NCBI RefSeq assembly: GCF_002288525.1
Contig: NZ_CP023068.1
Span: 1,178,001-1,242,000 of the forward strand
Source: Sinorhizobium sojae CCBAU 05684
GTDB taxonomy: Bacteria > Pseudomonadota > Alphaproteobacteria > Rhizobiales > Rhizobiaceae
DNA: 64,000 nucleotides
Direction of reading: 5' to 3'
A program made the translations under genes and the position numbers. Each line of letters begins with the position of its first letter. Positions within the stretch are counted from its first letter, which is position 1. The notes beneath the pieces are model-generated. The model was not told where the DNA came from. It did not search any database and saw only the letters and a program-made list of their open reading frames with translations. This document shows positions 43,004-52,624 of this stretch, in pieces.

Positions 43004-44011
43004 TCAGGCCACGCCGGCGCGCAGCAGGTCGTGAATGTGCAGAATACCGAGCGGCATTTGCGCATCGTCAACGAGGAAGAGCACGGTCACCTTGTGTTCC
43101 TGCATGAACTCCATGGCGGCGCTGGCGAGCACGTCTCCCTTCACCACGCGCGGATTATGCGACATCACCTCTTCGACCGGCTGGCTCAGCAGGTCGCCGG
43201 CCATATGACGGCGCAGGTCGCCGTCGGTGATCACGCCGACCAGGGCGCCATGTTGGTCGACGATGCCGACGACGCCGAAGCCCTTCGACGACATCTCGAT
43301 GACCGCCTCGCTCATCGGGCGGCCGACGGCAAGCAGCGGCACCTGTTCCGCCACATGCGCCAACTCATGGACCAGGCGCAATTGGGCGCCCAGCTTGCCG
43401 CCCGGATGGAAGGTCTTGAAATCCTCGGCGGAAAAGCCGCGCCGCTCCAGAAGCGCTATCGCCAGCGCGTCGCCGACAGCAAGCTGCAGCATGGCCGAGG
43501 TCGTCGGCGCCAGCCCGTGCGGGCAGGCCTCCGGCACTTTCGGCAGCACCACCGCAACATCCGAATTGCGCGCGAGGATGCTGTCGCGGTTGGATGAGAT
43601 CGAGACGATCGGTACGCTGAAGCGCTTGGCATAGGTGAGCATGTTGGCGAGTTCCGCCGTTTCGCCCGACCAGGAGAGCAGGATGAGAGTATCTTCCGAG
43701 GTGATCATGCCAAGATCACCGTGGCTCGCCTCGGTTGGATGGACGAAATAGGCAGAGGTGCCGGTGGAAGCCATGGTCGCGGCAATCTTGCGGCCGATAT
43801 GTCCGCTCTTGCCGACGCCCGAAACGACGACACGGCCCCGGCCTTCGCCGATCAGCTCGACAGCGTCGACGAGGCTCTGCGCAAAGGCTTCATTCGAGGC
43901 GAAGTGGTCGGCGAGCGCCTTTATGCCATTGCTTGCCGTCGCCAGGGTGAACCTGATCGAGTTGCAGGTTGACACGGTGAAATCCACGGGTCTCACGCTC
44001 TCTAGCGCCAT
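43004..44011 (-). CDS. kpsF: D-arabinose-5-phosphate isomerase KpsF/KdsD
   Basis: A 335-residue enzyme that converts ribulose-5-phosphate to arabinose-5-phosphate for Kdo synthesis. The SIS sugar-isomerase domain (about 25-185) has VVVSGVGKSGHIGRKIA, HPTEASHGDLGM and LSWSGETAEL. Two CBS domains follow (VGRPMSEAVIEMSSKGFG and VEEVMSHNPRVV). AGGGAGA lies before the ATG at 44011; the frame is open further without family match. It supplies Kdo for the capsule anchor or for a Kdo-containing K antigen. It converges on kpsE. Confidence 0.92.
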   Translation of the reverse strand: MALESVRPVDFTVSTCNSIRFTLATASNGIKALADHFASNEAFAQSLVDAVELIGEGRGRVVVSGVGKSGHIGRKIAATMASTGTSAYFVHPTEASHGDLGMITSEDTLILLSWSGETAELANMLTYAKRFSVPIVSISSNRDSILARNSDVAVVLPKVPEACPHGLAPTTSAMLQLAVGDALAIALLERRGFSAEDFKTFHPGGKLGAQLRLVHELAHVAEQVPLLAVGRPMSEAVIEMSSKGFGVVGIVDQHGALVGVITDGDLRRHMAGDLLSQPVEEVMSHNPRVVKGDVLASAAMEFMQEHKVTVLFLVDDAQMPLGILHIHDLLRAGVA

Positions 44012-44145
44012 AAGTATCTTCTCCCTCTCCATTCGCCCTGGCTGGTCTTTGCACGAAGCAGTCGTTCCGCGCATGAAATCCTTCGCGGCCAGTCGCAGCC
44101 AGCACGTACTCCAAGCCTTTGTCTATTCGCCAGAGTCATCGGCTC

Positions 44146-45573
44146 TCAGCTTCGTCCGAACTCATCGGCAATGCGGATGATGTCGTCCTCACCGAGATAT
44201 GAGCCTGTTTGGACTTCGATCAGCTCGAGCATGATCTTCCCGGGATTGGCGAGCCGGTGGACTTCGCCGAGCGGGATATAGATGGACTCGTTCTCCTGAA
44301 GAATCTTTACGGTCTCTCCAACTGTGACTTCTGCCGTTCCTTTGACGACGATCCAGTGCTCGGAACGATGATGATGCTTTTGGAGCGACAGTTTCCTTCC
44401 AGGTGACACGAAAATACGCTTAACCTGGAATCGATCGCCCACCAGGACAGAAGTGTATCCGCCCCAGGGGCGGTAACATGTGGGATGGATTTCGGTCAGA
44501 CTCGAGGTCTCCGGAACGGATTCGAGATGTTTGACGACCTGACCGACCTCTTGGCTGTCTTCCATTCGGCCGACATACACAGCATCTTCGCTGGCAACGA
44601 CGACGACATTCTCGAGGCCTCTGACGACAAGGTGCGGGCCATGAGACATCACCAAGGAGCTCTTTGTCCCCAACAGCGTCGTGTTGGCTGAAACGACGTT
44701 TTCTTCCTCATCCTGCGCCCCCGTTTTCCACACAGAATCCCAGCTGCCGAGGTCGGACCACCTAAAGACAGAGGGAACCACAGCGGCCCTCGACGTCTTC
44801 TCCATGATGGCGTAGTCGATGGAAATGTTGGGGCTCTTCTCGAAGGCCTCGCGATCAAGCCGCAGGAAATCGAGATCTCTCGCCGCGGCAGACACCGCTG
44901 AGTTCGCAGCCTCCAGCACCTCTGAAGCGAATGCCTCAAACTCCGCGAGCAGCATTGGTACGGCAAACATGAACATGCCGGAGTTCCAATAGTACCCACC
45001 GGCAGCCAGCATCTCAGTGGCGGCGCTCCGAGCGGGCTTCTCCACGAAACGCCGGACCGCGTGAGCGCCGCTCGGGAGAATGTCTCCCACTTCTATATAA
45101 CCATAGCCGGTCGCTGGTTCAGTCGGCGTGATCCCAAAGGTCACAAGCTTGCCGTCTTCTGCTGCGGCGCGAGCGGTCAAGTTCGCACTATGGTATGTCC
45201 GATCAACGCCAATCTCGTGATCGGAAGCGAGCACTTGGATAATGGCGTCCTCGCCGAATATCTTAGCGGCGACAACCGCAGCGGCCGCAATGGCCGCAGC
45301 CGTGTTGCGCGCCACCGGCTCCAGCACGATACCGCTTAGATCGCTCCCAAGTTCTCGAGCCTGCTCGGCGACAAGGAACCGGAATTCCTCGTTTGTGACG
45401 ACGATCGCGGGCTCGTAGATCGCAGGATCAGAGACCCGCTGCAGCGTGCTCTGAAAAAGCGTTCGACTGCCAATGAAGCGAATGAATTGTTTTGGTGCTG
45501 CCGCTCGGGAAAGAGGCCAAAGGCGCGTGCCTTTGCCGCCCGCCATGATCACCGGAACGATTTTCTTGGACAA
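44146..45573 (-). CDS. manC: Mannose-1-phosphate guanylyltransferase / mannose-6-phosphate isomerase
   Basis: A 475-residue bifunctional type II enzyme making GDP-mannose. The N-terminal guanylyltransferase has VIMAGGKGTRLWPLSR, FVEKP and WNSGMFMF. The C-terminal cupin has the isomerase metal motif QKHHHRSEHWIVV. The start is TTG with AGGGGA upstream. It lies 11 bases after manB on the same strand, so both are one unit. GDP-mannose may feed capsule, LPS or other polysaccharides. Confidence 0.94.
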   Translation of the reverse strand: MSKKIVPVIMAGGKGTRLWPLSRAAAPKQFIRFIGSRTLFQSTLQRVSDPAIYEPAIVVTNEEFRFLVAEQARELGSDLSGIVLEPVARNTAAAIAAAAVVAAKIFGEDAIIQVLASDHEIGVDRTYHSANLTARAAAEDGKLVTFGITPTEPATGYGYIEVGDILPSGAHAVRRFVEKPARSAATEMLAAGGYYWNSGMFMFAVPMLLAEFEAFASEVLEAANSAVSAAARDLDFLRLDREAFEKSPNISIDYAIMEKTSRAAVVPSVFRWSDLGSWDSVWKTGAQDEEENVVSANTTLLGTKSSLVMSHGPHLVVRGLENVVVVASEDAVYVGRMEDSQEVGQVVKHLESVPETSSLTEIHPTCYRPWGGYTSVLVGDRFQVKRIFVSPGRKLSLQKHHHRSEHWIVVKGTAEVTVGETVKILQENESIYIPLGEVHRLANPGKIMLELIEVQTGSYLGEDDIIRIADEFGRS

Positions 45574-45584
45574 TTACGATCCCC

Positions 45585-47015
45585 TCAGAAGTCGCCGCCT
45601 TGCGCGCTTACCCACTGCCTCAGGCGATCCAGGCCGACGCCAAGCAGCGCCAGGGCAGCAGCTTCCGTCGCAGCCTCGACGTAGCAGCGTATCTCTGGCG
45701 CGTTGCCGGAGGGCCGAAAATGAATGATTCTTTGGTCCGCCAAGGTCACACGAAGGCCATCGACGTCATTTCGCGAGGACACCTGGCCCGCCTCTTTCAA
45801 AAAGGATGCAAGGTTGACTTCCGATGCCCGCAGGTGGTCAAGCAGGCGCAAACTTGCTTCGGTCGGAAATTTCTCCAAGCGATCGGAAGCCGCGATTGGC
45901 AGGTTGTAAGATCGGGTGATCGCAGAGAGCGATTTTTTTTGAGCGGCGATGAGTGACACGGCGACCAATATCGGCAGCATGCAATCACGCGTCGGCAACG
46001 GGTCTATCGTACGTCCGTCGACGCTGCACGCGCTCGCCAGCAGCAATCCGCCGTTTGCCTCAAAGCCGACGACGCGCTCCTTGCCAGCGGCGAGAGCCTC
46101 CTTCATACCGGCAATGACGAAGGGAGAACCGACCCGGGTCCGCCTGACGGGGAAGCCCAGTGCTTCAATGCCGGAATTGGAGGTCACAGGCGTGACGATC
46201 GCATCGGCGCGCAGGTACTCTGCGGTCATTAAACCGAGCAGATCGCCGCGCAGCGGAACGCCTCTCTCGTCAGCGACCAATGGCCGGTCGCCATCCCCAT
46301 CGGCAGAGACGATGGCGTCCACGTGGTGTGACTCTGCCCAATAGGCCAAATGCGAGAGGGTCTCACTGGAGATCGCCTCGGTATCCACGGGTAGGAAGGT
46401 CGCCGAACGGCCGAGGGGCACCACCTCTGCCCCGTAATGGGCAAGCACTTCGGCAATCAGGTCACGGGCAACGGTGCTGTGTTGATAGATGCCGACTTTT
46501 AGGCCATCCAAGACTCGCGCCGGAAGCAAGGCTATATTTCGCCGATAGAACAGGTCGAAACACTGGCCGGAGTGATCCTCGACAGCGGAGCGCTGATCAG
46601 CAGCCATTTCCGCCGAACCGGTTTGAGCGGCGAGAGCCGCAATCTCAGCCTCATCCGCCTTGTCGATCTCCCCGTCCGGGCTGTAGAATTTGATCCCATT
46701 CCGATCGGCCGGAATGTGCGAGCCGGTGACCATCAGGCTGGCCGCGCGGTTCTTCATGCTGTAGAGCGCGAGAGCCGGCGTGGGTATCGTCCCACAATCG
46801 CAGACCCTAAACCCGAGGTCGCTGAGCACGTAGACGCAGGTTGCCGCAATCGCAGGGCTGCTGTCACGGAAATCGCGTCCAACGAAAATCGGATCTCCCA
46901 CCTCAGCCTTGCCGCTTTCGATTAGAAAACGGCCGAAAGCACTTGCATAGATCGACGCCCCGCCTGCAACGAGATCAATAGACAGGCCACGCAGGCCGCT
47001 GGTTCCAAACTTCAT
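45585..47015 (-). CDS. manB: Phosphomannomutase / phosphoglucomutase
   Basis: A 476-residue alpha-D-phosphohexomutase. It starts KFGTSGLRGLS, the phosphosugar-binding N-terminus. The active serine is in VTGSHIPADRNG, the metal loop is DGDGDRPLVAD, the sugar-binding loop is FEANGG and the phosphate-binding loop is RPSGNAPEIR. The frame is open 111 bases upstream without family match; the ribosome-binding site at 47015 is weak. It makes mannose-1-phosphate for ManC directly downstream. Confidence 0.92.
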   Translation of the reverse strand: MKFGTSGLRGLSIDLVAGGASIYASAFGRFLIESGKAEVGDPIFVGRDFRDSSPAIAATCVYVLSDLGFRVCDCGTIPTPALALYSMKNRAASLMVTGSHIPADRNGIKFYSPDGEIDKADEAEIAALAAQTGSAEMAADQRSAVEDHSGQCFDLFYRRNIALLPARVLDGLKVGIYQHSTVARDLIAEVLAHYGAEVVPLGRSATFLPVDTEAISSETLSHLAYWAESHHVDAIVSADGDGDRPLVADERGVPLRGDLLGLMTAEYLRADAIVTPVTSNSGIEALGFPVRRTRVGSPFVIAGMKEALAAGKERVVGFEANGGLLLASACSVDGRTIDPLPTRDCMLPILVAVSLIAAQKKSLSAITRSYNLPIAASDRLEKFPTEASLRLLDHLRASEVNLASFLKEAGQVSSRNDVDGLRVTLADQRIIHFRPSGNAPEIRCYVEAATEAAALALLGVGLDRLRQWVSAQGGDF

Positions 47016-47189
47016 AGCATTCGACTGTCTCAACCAAGATCGGGGTTCTCTTACCCTGCCGTCGATCCGTGCGCAATCGCCGCTTGCTCCTCGGTGCATC
47101 CGGTGATCTAGCGGTGGAGGAAGCACTGCGCCCTGGCTGCCAATGTTTCCAAAATCGCGGCCCCAATCAGGCCCAGTGTGCCTCTTGCC

Positions 47190-47894
47190 TTACTTGACGG
47201 TCGGTTCAGCCACGATGTTGGTAATGGTACAGTTCAACTGGCGCTTGTCGCCGCGCCTGCATTCAACGTTGATCAACTTGGCGTCGGGGATGTGCAATTG
47301 GAACATGGCGAGCCATGCGCCGGGATGCATGACGGTCAGGTGACTGTGCCCGTCGTCGTAGCAGGCGATTGTGTGATACTGGAGCGGGGCTGCCAGCGAA
47401 AGTTTCTTGATCAACGGTTCCATGCTTTCGAACGCGATGTGCTCAAGAACGTCAGCGCTACAGATCAGATCTGCCGTCGGGATGGCTTCACTGACAAAGT
47501 TGGCCTGCAAGAATTCCGCATTGGAAGGTAGTGCCGCAACGCCGGGCGCCTTCGCCCAATCGATCGCCGTGACTTTCGTGGCGCTTTCTGCGATTGCTGC
47601 GGAAAACTTGCAGTTTCCGCAGCCAATCTCGATTACAGAACTCGCTCCTGATCCGGATATGGTCTGCAGAGCCGGGATTAGCCAATTGTTTGTCTGGTAG
47701 GCCTTCTCATGGTCGTGCAGGTCCTGATAGACCTCCTCGGGGTGGTCAAGGGGTGACCTGACCCTCGCGAGAGCATATCTCTCGATCATCGTCGGAAGGC
47801 TTTCTCCAAACTCACTCGCGAGTTCAAAGAATAGCTCGGCGTGCTTGATTTCCGCGTCAATGAAGGCGTTCGCTATTGCTGTCTCGGCAGGCAC
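47190..47894 (-). CDS. Class I SAM-dependent methyltransferase
   Basis: A 234-residue Rossmann methyltransferase. Motif I is VIEIGCGNCKFSAA, motif II ends in TAIDWAKA, and the acidic loop SADVLEHI fits motif IV. It starts at GTG three bases after the stop of the big glycosyltransferase, so translation is coupled. It probably methylates a sugar or other group of the surface polysaccharide; substrate unknown. Confidence 0.82.
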   Translation of the reverse strand: MPAETAIANAFIDAEIKHAELFFELASEFGESLPTMIERYALARVRSPLDHPEEVYQDLHDHEKAYQTNNWLIPALQTISGSGASSVIEIGCGNCKFSAAIAESATKVTAIDWAKAPGVAALPSNAEFLQANFVSEAIPTADLICSADVLEHIAFESMEPLIKKLSLAAPLQYHTIACYDDGHSHLTVMHPGAWLAMFQLHIPDAKLINVECRRGDKRQLNCTITNIVAEPTVK

Positions 47895-47897
47895 TCG

Positions 47898-50819
47898 TCA
47901 CGCTTTCATGGTTGCAAATGGTTCGAAGAATTCATCCAGAAAGATCAATTTCTGGGCCTTGTTCAGCATATGCTTATACTTATTCTCCGCATATTCGCTT
48001 TCGCGGCAATAGATAAGCATAGCCTCAACATCCTCGTCGGGAAGATCCTTTATCGAGGTTAAGACGAAGTTTGCCTTTTTGGTGAGGTTTGGCGCTTCTT
48101 CCCTCAGTGTCTCCAAGCTGATTGCAGGTCTGTTCGGTCCGGTAAGATACCGTGCGGTGCCTTCAACGAGGAACATTATACCGAAGCGGTCATCACCTGT
48201 GCTGGATGCAATCTTTTGGTATTCCTGCCAATGTGGCTTCGGCGCAGGAAGCTCGACTTTGGTCACGACCCTGCGGGGAACGTCAACTCCGATCTGGCCC
48301 AGCAGATTTCTTGCGCGTGCGATGTTCCGCTTTTGTCCCAACCGATTGTCGAGATCGAAGAGGTAATCTTCGAGCATGGACCTGAAGCGAACCACCTTCA
48401 TTCTGCGGGATGTTGCGTCGTCGCGGCCCTCGACAATGCTTGCGATGGCGAGTTCGATATCCTGGCGGCTACGGGCGTCGAAGGTCATTCCTTTGAACGA
48501 ATAGGTCGCATTGCCGAGCGCAATCACTGGCTTATTGAAGAGAAGGGCCTCCAGGCCAACGGTGGAGTTTATGGTGACGACGCACTTCGCATGCTCAATG
48601 AGCGAGTGAACGTGAATGTCCTTGCTGACGACGACAGGGCAACCATAGGCTTTGGTCATCTCTGCAGACGTTCTGTCCTGTTGGCCAGTGTTCTCGGGGT
48701 GCGGCCGAACGACCACAGTGAGGCCGAACTGCTTAGCCGCGGCGCAAATATCCGTCATGACGGCGTGCATCGTCTTGTACTGCGGCGAATTGATTATGAC
48801 GTTGGAATCGATTTCGATCTGCTCTGGGAAGAAAACATAGTTGTCGTCTTGGGCGATCCCAAGAGCCGCGAGAACCTCGGCCTTCGATCCTGTGGTTCCT
48901 TGCGAAACGATCGTCTGCTTTGAGGAGCGATACTTTTCGATCTGCTTTTCCAGCTGAGCAGCCTGGCGCGAAGATATCAGCGGGAGCTTGCTGCCTGCGA
49001 GATGGCCCTTGAAGTTCACGCCCTTGGCATCGGCAACGAACGTGTTTGGCAGGAGTCCTCGCTCGGTGTGAATTACCGGTAGCGAATGTATGATGCCGGC
49101 AATCTTGAGAATGTACATCAGGTGGGGACCATTGCCGTTCCAACCGACAAGATAATCAGGCCTCAGCCGCGCGATCAGATCTTCCACCATCATTAAAAGA
49201 GAGATCGAATGAAGGACGGTGTTGTTGAAGGCTTTGAAGTGATTGGGAAAGGCGGCCCGGTGGAACTCAAAATCTTCCGTCAGGTCGAAACCGCGATAGA
49301 TCACGCGATCATCGGCACCGATCCTGAGAACAGAACTTTTGAGTGCAGCTTCAGCTCGGGCTCGGTAGGCTTTTCGGTCGAATTCGTTGATCGAGGTCAC
49401 TTCGAAGCCGTTTTTGTGGAAAATGGAATAGCCGGTTTTTTCGAACTTAAGGAAGTTTACCCTCGAGCCGGCTGCCCGCAATGCGCGCCCGAGCGCCAAA
49501 TTGATGTCCACAAGGTGCCGCGCATCCGGCGTGAAAATTAGTCCGAGTGGTTCTGAGGCATCTGAAGCGGAGGACGGTATTGGCGATCTCTCGGAGACCC
49601 GCTCAAAGTCCGTCTTGAGGATTTCTCCGATGGTCTCGAGATTCCCGCTGACATGGTGGTTTCTAAGATATAGCTCCAATGCGCCCGATTCGATGTTCTG
49701 GCGCAGTTCGTCGTCGTCCAGGAGTCTTTCACAATGGTCTCGAAACTCGCTCCAGTCATCGGTGATGTATCCGCTCAAGCCGCTTTCGATGTCGACGCCA
49801 TCTGCTCCGAGGGATGTGGAAACAACGGCCTTGCCGTGCGCTAGGGCCTCAATGAGCTTAATCTTCATGCCGGCGCCGGCCATGATAGGAACGACGACGA
49901 TTTTCGACTGGTCATAGATGGTGGAAAGGTCATCGACATAACCGAGGCGATGTAGGTACTTCTTCCTGAGTTTCTTGATCGCGGCTGTGTCGCAGACGCT
50001 GCCAACCACGGCAACCTTCATGTCCGGGTAGCGCTGGTGAAGGGCTGCAAGCACTTCCTCCTCGAACTTGAGGAAGCCGTCTCTATTGAACGTCGCGCTC
50101 GATCCGACGAACAGGAAGTCGTACTTCATCTCTTCCGCGCCGAGAACGATGTCCTCGGTGGCCTGGAAAGCTGGAACCGTATAAATCGGCTTCCTGGCTG
50201 GTTGGAGAAACCGCTTGAGATAGGCGTGCTCGTTCCTGTTGATGGCAACAAGGCGATCGAACTGCGACAGAAGTCTCTTCTCGTGAGCCTTCATCTTGAT
50301 CAGCGAGAATTCCTGTTCCTTGCCGCTTTGGGCTAGAGACTCCTCGAGTAGATGCTGGACGTCGTGGGTATCGAGCACACGAAGTCCGGCAAAGCTTGCA
50401 GGCACGGCCATTGCGAGTTTCGCGTAGTTAACGAATGCGACGTCGGGATCAATCTCTCGGAATAGGGCGTCGACCGCCTTCCGGAACTTAACGGGGCAGG
50501 TGTGCCTGTTGGAGATTGTTTCGCGGATCGACGTTTTGCGGCGCCGGAGAATGAAGTCGCGTATTGTTCTGGCGCGCGTTCCCTTCTTCGAAAAAAAGTG
50601 TGGGTGGTTAACGACGACCACGCGGGTAGCGGAATAAGTCTCCTGGAGCTGCCTTTGAGTCTCTGCGACGGTTCTGCCATCGCGCGCAGTCTTCAAGACG
50701 CAAAGGTATATCTCGTTCCCAAGCCTTCTAATTGCCCGGATCATTGCGTCCATTCGCGAGTGGCTGCCCTTGGAAATCGGATACGGGCATTCGCTACACA
50801 GAATTGCAATCTTCTTCAT
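47898..50819 (-). CDS. Fused glycosyltransferase / capsule-synthesis protein
   Basis: A 973-residue protein. Residues about 1-400 form a GT4-type glycosyltransferase: an N-terminal MKKIAILCSECPYPISKG, and VVPIMAGAGMKIKLIEAL then HGKAVVSTSLGADGVD in the donor-binding domain. From about 440 to 830 the sequence resembles capsule polysaccharide synthesis (KpsC/S-like) proteins, with VVVRPHPENTG and VVTINSTVGLEALLFNKPVI. About 140 residues of helical tail follow. GAGGAAAT lies before the ATG at 50819. It is coupled to the methyltransferase. The fusion suggests successive addition of two sugars. The domain types are fairly clear; sugars are unknown. Confidence 0.82.
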   Translation of the reverse strand: MKKIAILCSECPYPISKGSHSRMDAMIRAIRRLGNEIYLCVLKTARDGRTVAETQRQLQETYSATRVVVVNHPHFFSKKGTRARTIRDFILRRRKTSIRETISNRHTCPVKFRKAVDALFREIDPDVAFVNYAKLAMAVPASFAGLRVLDTHDVQHLLEESLAQSGKEQEFSLIKMKAHEKRLLSQFDRLVAINRNEHAYLKRFLQPARKPIYTVPAFQATEDIVLGAEEMKYDFLFVGSSATFNRDGFLKFEEEVLAALHQRYPDMKVAVVGSVCDTAAIKKLRKKYLHRLGYVDDLSTIYDQSKIVVVPIMAGAGMKIKLIEALAHGKAVVSTSLGADGVDIESGLSGYITDDWSEFRDHCERLLDDDELRQNIESGALELYLRNHHVSGNLETIGEILKTDFERVSERSPIPSSASDASEPLGLIFTPDARHLVDINLALGRALRAAGSRVNFLKFEKTGYSIFHKNGFEVTSINEFDRKAYRARAEAALKSSVLRIGADDRVIYRGFDLTEDFEFHRAAFPNHFKAFNNTVLHSISLLMMVEDLIARLRPDYLVGWNGNGPHLMYILKIAGIIHSLPVIHTERGLLPNTFVADAKGVNFKGHLAGSKLPLISSRQAAQLEKQIEKYRSSKQTIVSQGTTGSKAEVLAALGIAQDDNYVFFPEQIEIDSNVIINSPQYKTMHAVMTDICAAAKQFGLTVVVRPHPENTGQQDRTSAEMTKAYGCPVVVSKDIHVHSLIEHAKCVVTINSTVGLEALLFNKPVIALGNATYSFKGMTFDARSRQDIELAIASIVEGRDDATSRRMKVVRFRSMLEDYLFDLDNRLGQKRNIARARNLLGQIGVDVPRRVVTKVELPAPKPHWQEYQKIASSTGDDRFGIMFLVEGTARYLTGPNRPAISLETLREEAPNLTKKANFVLTSIKDLPDEDVEAMLIYCRESEYAENKYKHMLNKAQKLIFLDEFFEPFATMKA

Positions 50820-51095
50820 TCGGGATTTCCTCACGTCGTCGTCTTGGAACCCGCCTGAATAGTTTAGCAAGGGCATATTGTACAGCCTCGCGGGGCAATT
50901 GCCTGATCCCGTTGTAGCCGGTCTGGCGTCTCGTGCTTGCTAGTCGCAATGCCGAACCGAAGACCAAACATCTTGCGGCGCAGCAAGCTGCGGCCCTGAT
51001 GGTGTTCTCAACCCGACAACTTTCGAAATGGGCTTGAATGTCACGGCATCCTTTGGGTAATTGTCAGCTGCGCTCAAAGCGCCCAGGGGAGGCTC

Positions 51096-51575
51096 ATGCG
51101 ATATTTCGACTCATTGACGTACGATGAGATCCTTGAGCGACACGAACAGGAAGTGACCCGTATTAAGTGCGTTTACATCAAGCGATCTAATCCGGCTAAA
51201 GGATTGCTGGTCAGCCTTGCCACTCACAAAAATAATGGCCGGTATTCGTCCCGCGAAAGCTACTATTCCTGTTTTGAGGGCGATCTCCTTTTTTTCGCCG
51301 ATGTAGGTAATAGCTACTATCTGAGAGATGCAGGCGCGGCTTACTTGGCTCTGGTAGAGCCCTTCGTGAGACACTGTCGCTCCAGCGACATGATTTACGG
51401 TCATCTTGAGGACGCAGAACAAAAGTATTACATCCCGGGCATTGACGAGTTTGTTGGCTATCCATCATCAATAAAATCGCACCGATACTCGATGGAAAGG
51501 GGGCGTCAGAAATTCCCTTTTTCCCGTGCGACTGCAAATCGCGAGGCGGAGCCGGTGCCGCACTCCTGTAGATGA
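51096..51575 (+). CDS. Unknown protein, probably truncated
   Basis: A 159-codon frame, lower in GC than its neighbours. The first 110 residues (NPAKGLLVSLATHKNNGRYS, then LLFFADVGNSYYL and SDMIYG) resemble the start of alpha/beta-hydrolase-like proteins found in polysaccharide loci, in which a GxSxGG nucleophile elbow would follow. Here the sequence changes right after MIYG. It is likely the 5' remnant of such a gene. AGGGGAGG precedes the ATG. Its end overlaps the next gene by four bases. Confidence 0.5.
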   Translation: MRYFDSLTYDEILERHEQEVTRIKCVYIKRSNPAKGLLVSLATHKNNGRYSSRESYYSCFEGDLLFFADVGNSYYLRDAGAAYLALVEPFVRHCRSSDMIYGHLEDAEQKYYIPGIDEFVGYPSSIKSHRYSMERGRQKFPFSRATANREAEPVPHSCR

Positions 51576-52612
51576 GTAGATCATTGCGAGGTCCCATTTT
51601 TCTTTTCGGCTTCAGCCGCTGGAAAATCTTCGTGCGCGACTGGTTCCCAGAAGCCGACGTAATCTTCGCGCCGCCAAGTCTCTTACCACTTGAGTTCGAC
51701 CTCTACTGGAAGCGCCGCATTCTCCGCGACCCGCGCACCAAAGTCCTCGCGTGGCAATACAAGGCCCCGCCGAAACTCAAAGCCTTCTGCGCCCGCCACG
51801 GCATTCCCTTTCACTACGTCGAGGACGGCTTCATCCGCTCAGTCGCGCTTGGCGCCCTCCGAGTGCCGCCGCTGTCTCTCGCGTTCGACGCGCAGGACAT
51901 GTATTTCAACGCCAATGGCCCGACCGATCTCGAGGACATTCTCCGGACCTATGATTTCGCGTGCGACCACGCGTTGATGCGCCGGGCGCGGGCCGCGCGG
52001 GAGCATTTGCTTGCGAGCCGGCTCAGTAAATACAATTCCGGTCATTCGCTGGATATCGCCTCGGTCTATGGCGACAAGACGCGAAAGCGCGTGCTTGTCA
52101 TCGGCCAAGTGGAGCGCGATGCGTCGATCGCCTATGGCTGCGCTCGCAAGATGACGAACAACGACCTCGTTCGGCTTGCAGCCATGGAGAACCCGGACGC
52201 CCAGCTCATCTACAAGCCGCATCCGGAGGTGCTGAAAGGCACGGCCAAGGCTAAGTCCAACCCGGAGTTGGTGCGCGACATCGCAATGGTCCTTACGCAG
52301 GACATCAGCCTTGCGGACGCGCTCGAAACCATCGACCACGTCTATACGATCACGTCTCTTTCCGGGTTCGAGGCGCTGCTGCGCGGCATCAAGGTGACGA
52401 CGGTCGGCTGCCCCTTCTATTCCGGCTGGGGGCTGACGGACGATCGCCAGCCGAACCCGCGGCGGAGCCGGAAGCTCTCGATCGATGAAGTCTTTGCCGC
52501 AGCCTACATCCTTTACGCGAAATATCTCGACCCCGTCACCAAGGCGCCGATCGAGATCGAAGAGGCGCTGAATATTCTCGCCAGATTGCGTGCCGAGCAG
52601 ATGGTAGCCTGA
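51572..52612 (+). CDS. Second KpsS/KpsC-type capsule Kdo transferase
   Basis: A 346-residue Capsule_synth protein, shorter at both ends than the copy at 38.9 kb but with the same core: YVEDGFIRSVALGA, KYNSGHSLDIASVYG, RVLVIGQVERDASIAYGC, MTNNDLVRLAAMENP, LIYKPHPEVL and TITSLSGFEALLRG. The starting Met (MSRSLRGPIFLFGFSRWK) has a weak ribosome-binding site and overlaps the previous frame. Capsule systems of this type use two Kdo transferases, so it may be the partner of the first copy, or a redundant paralogue. Confidence 0.87.
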   Translation: MSRSLRGPIFLFGFSRWKIFVRDWFPEADVIFAPPSLLPLEFDLYWKRRILRDPRTKVLAWQYKAPPKLKAFCARHGIPFHYVEDGFIRSVALGALRVPPLSLAFDAQDMYFNANGPTDLEDILRTYDFACDHALMRRARAAREHLLASRLSKYNSGHSLDIASVYGDKTRKRVLVIGQVERDASIAYGCARKMTNNDLVRLAAMENPDAQLIYKPHPEVLKGTAKAKSNPELVRDIAMVLTQDISLADALETIDHVYTITSLSGFEALLRGIKVTTVGCPFYSGWGLTDDRQPNPRRSRKLSIDEVFAAAYILYAKYLDPVTKAPIEIEEALNILARLRAEQMVA

Positions 52613-52624
52613 AGTACCGCCCCT

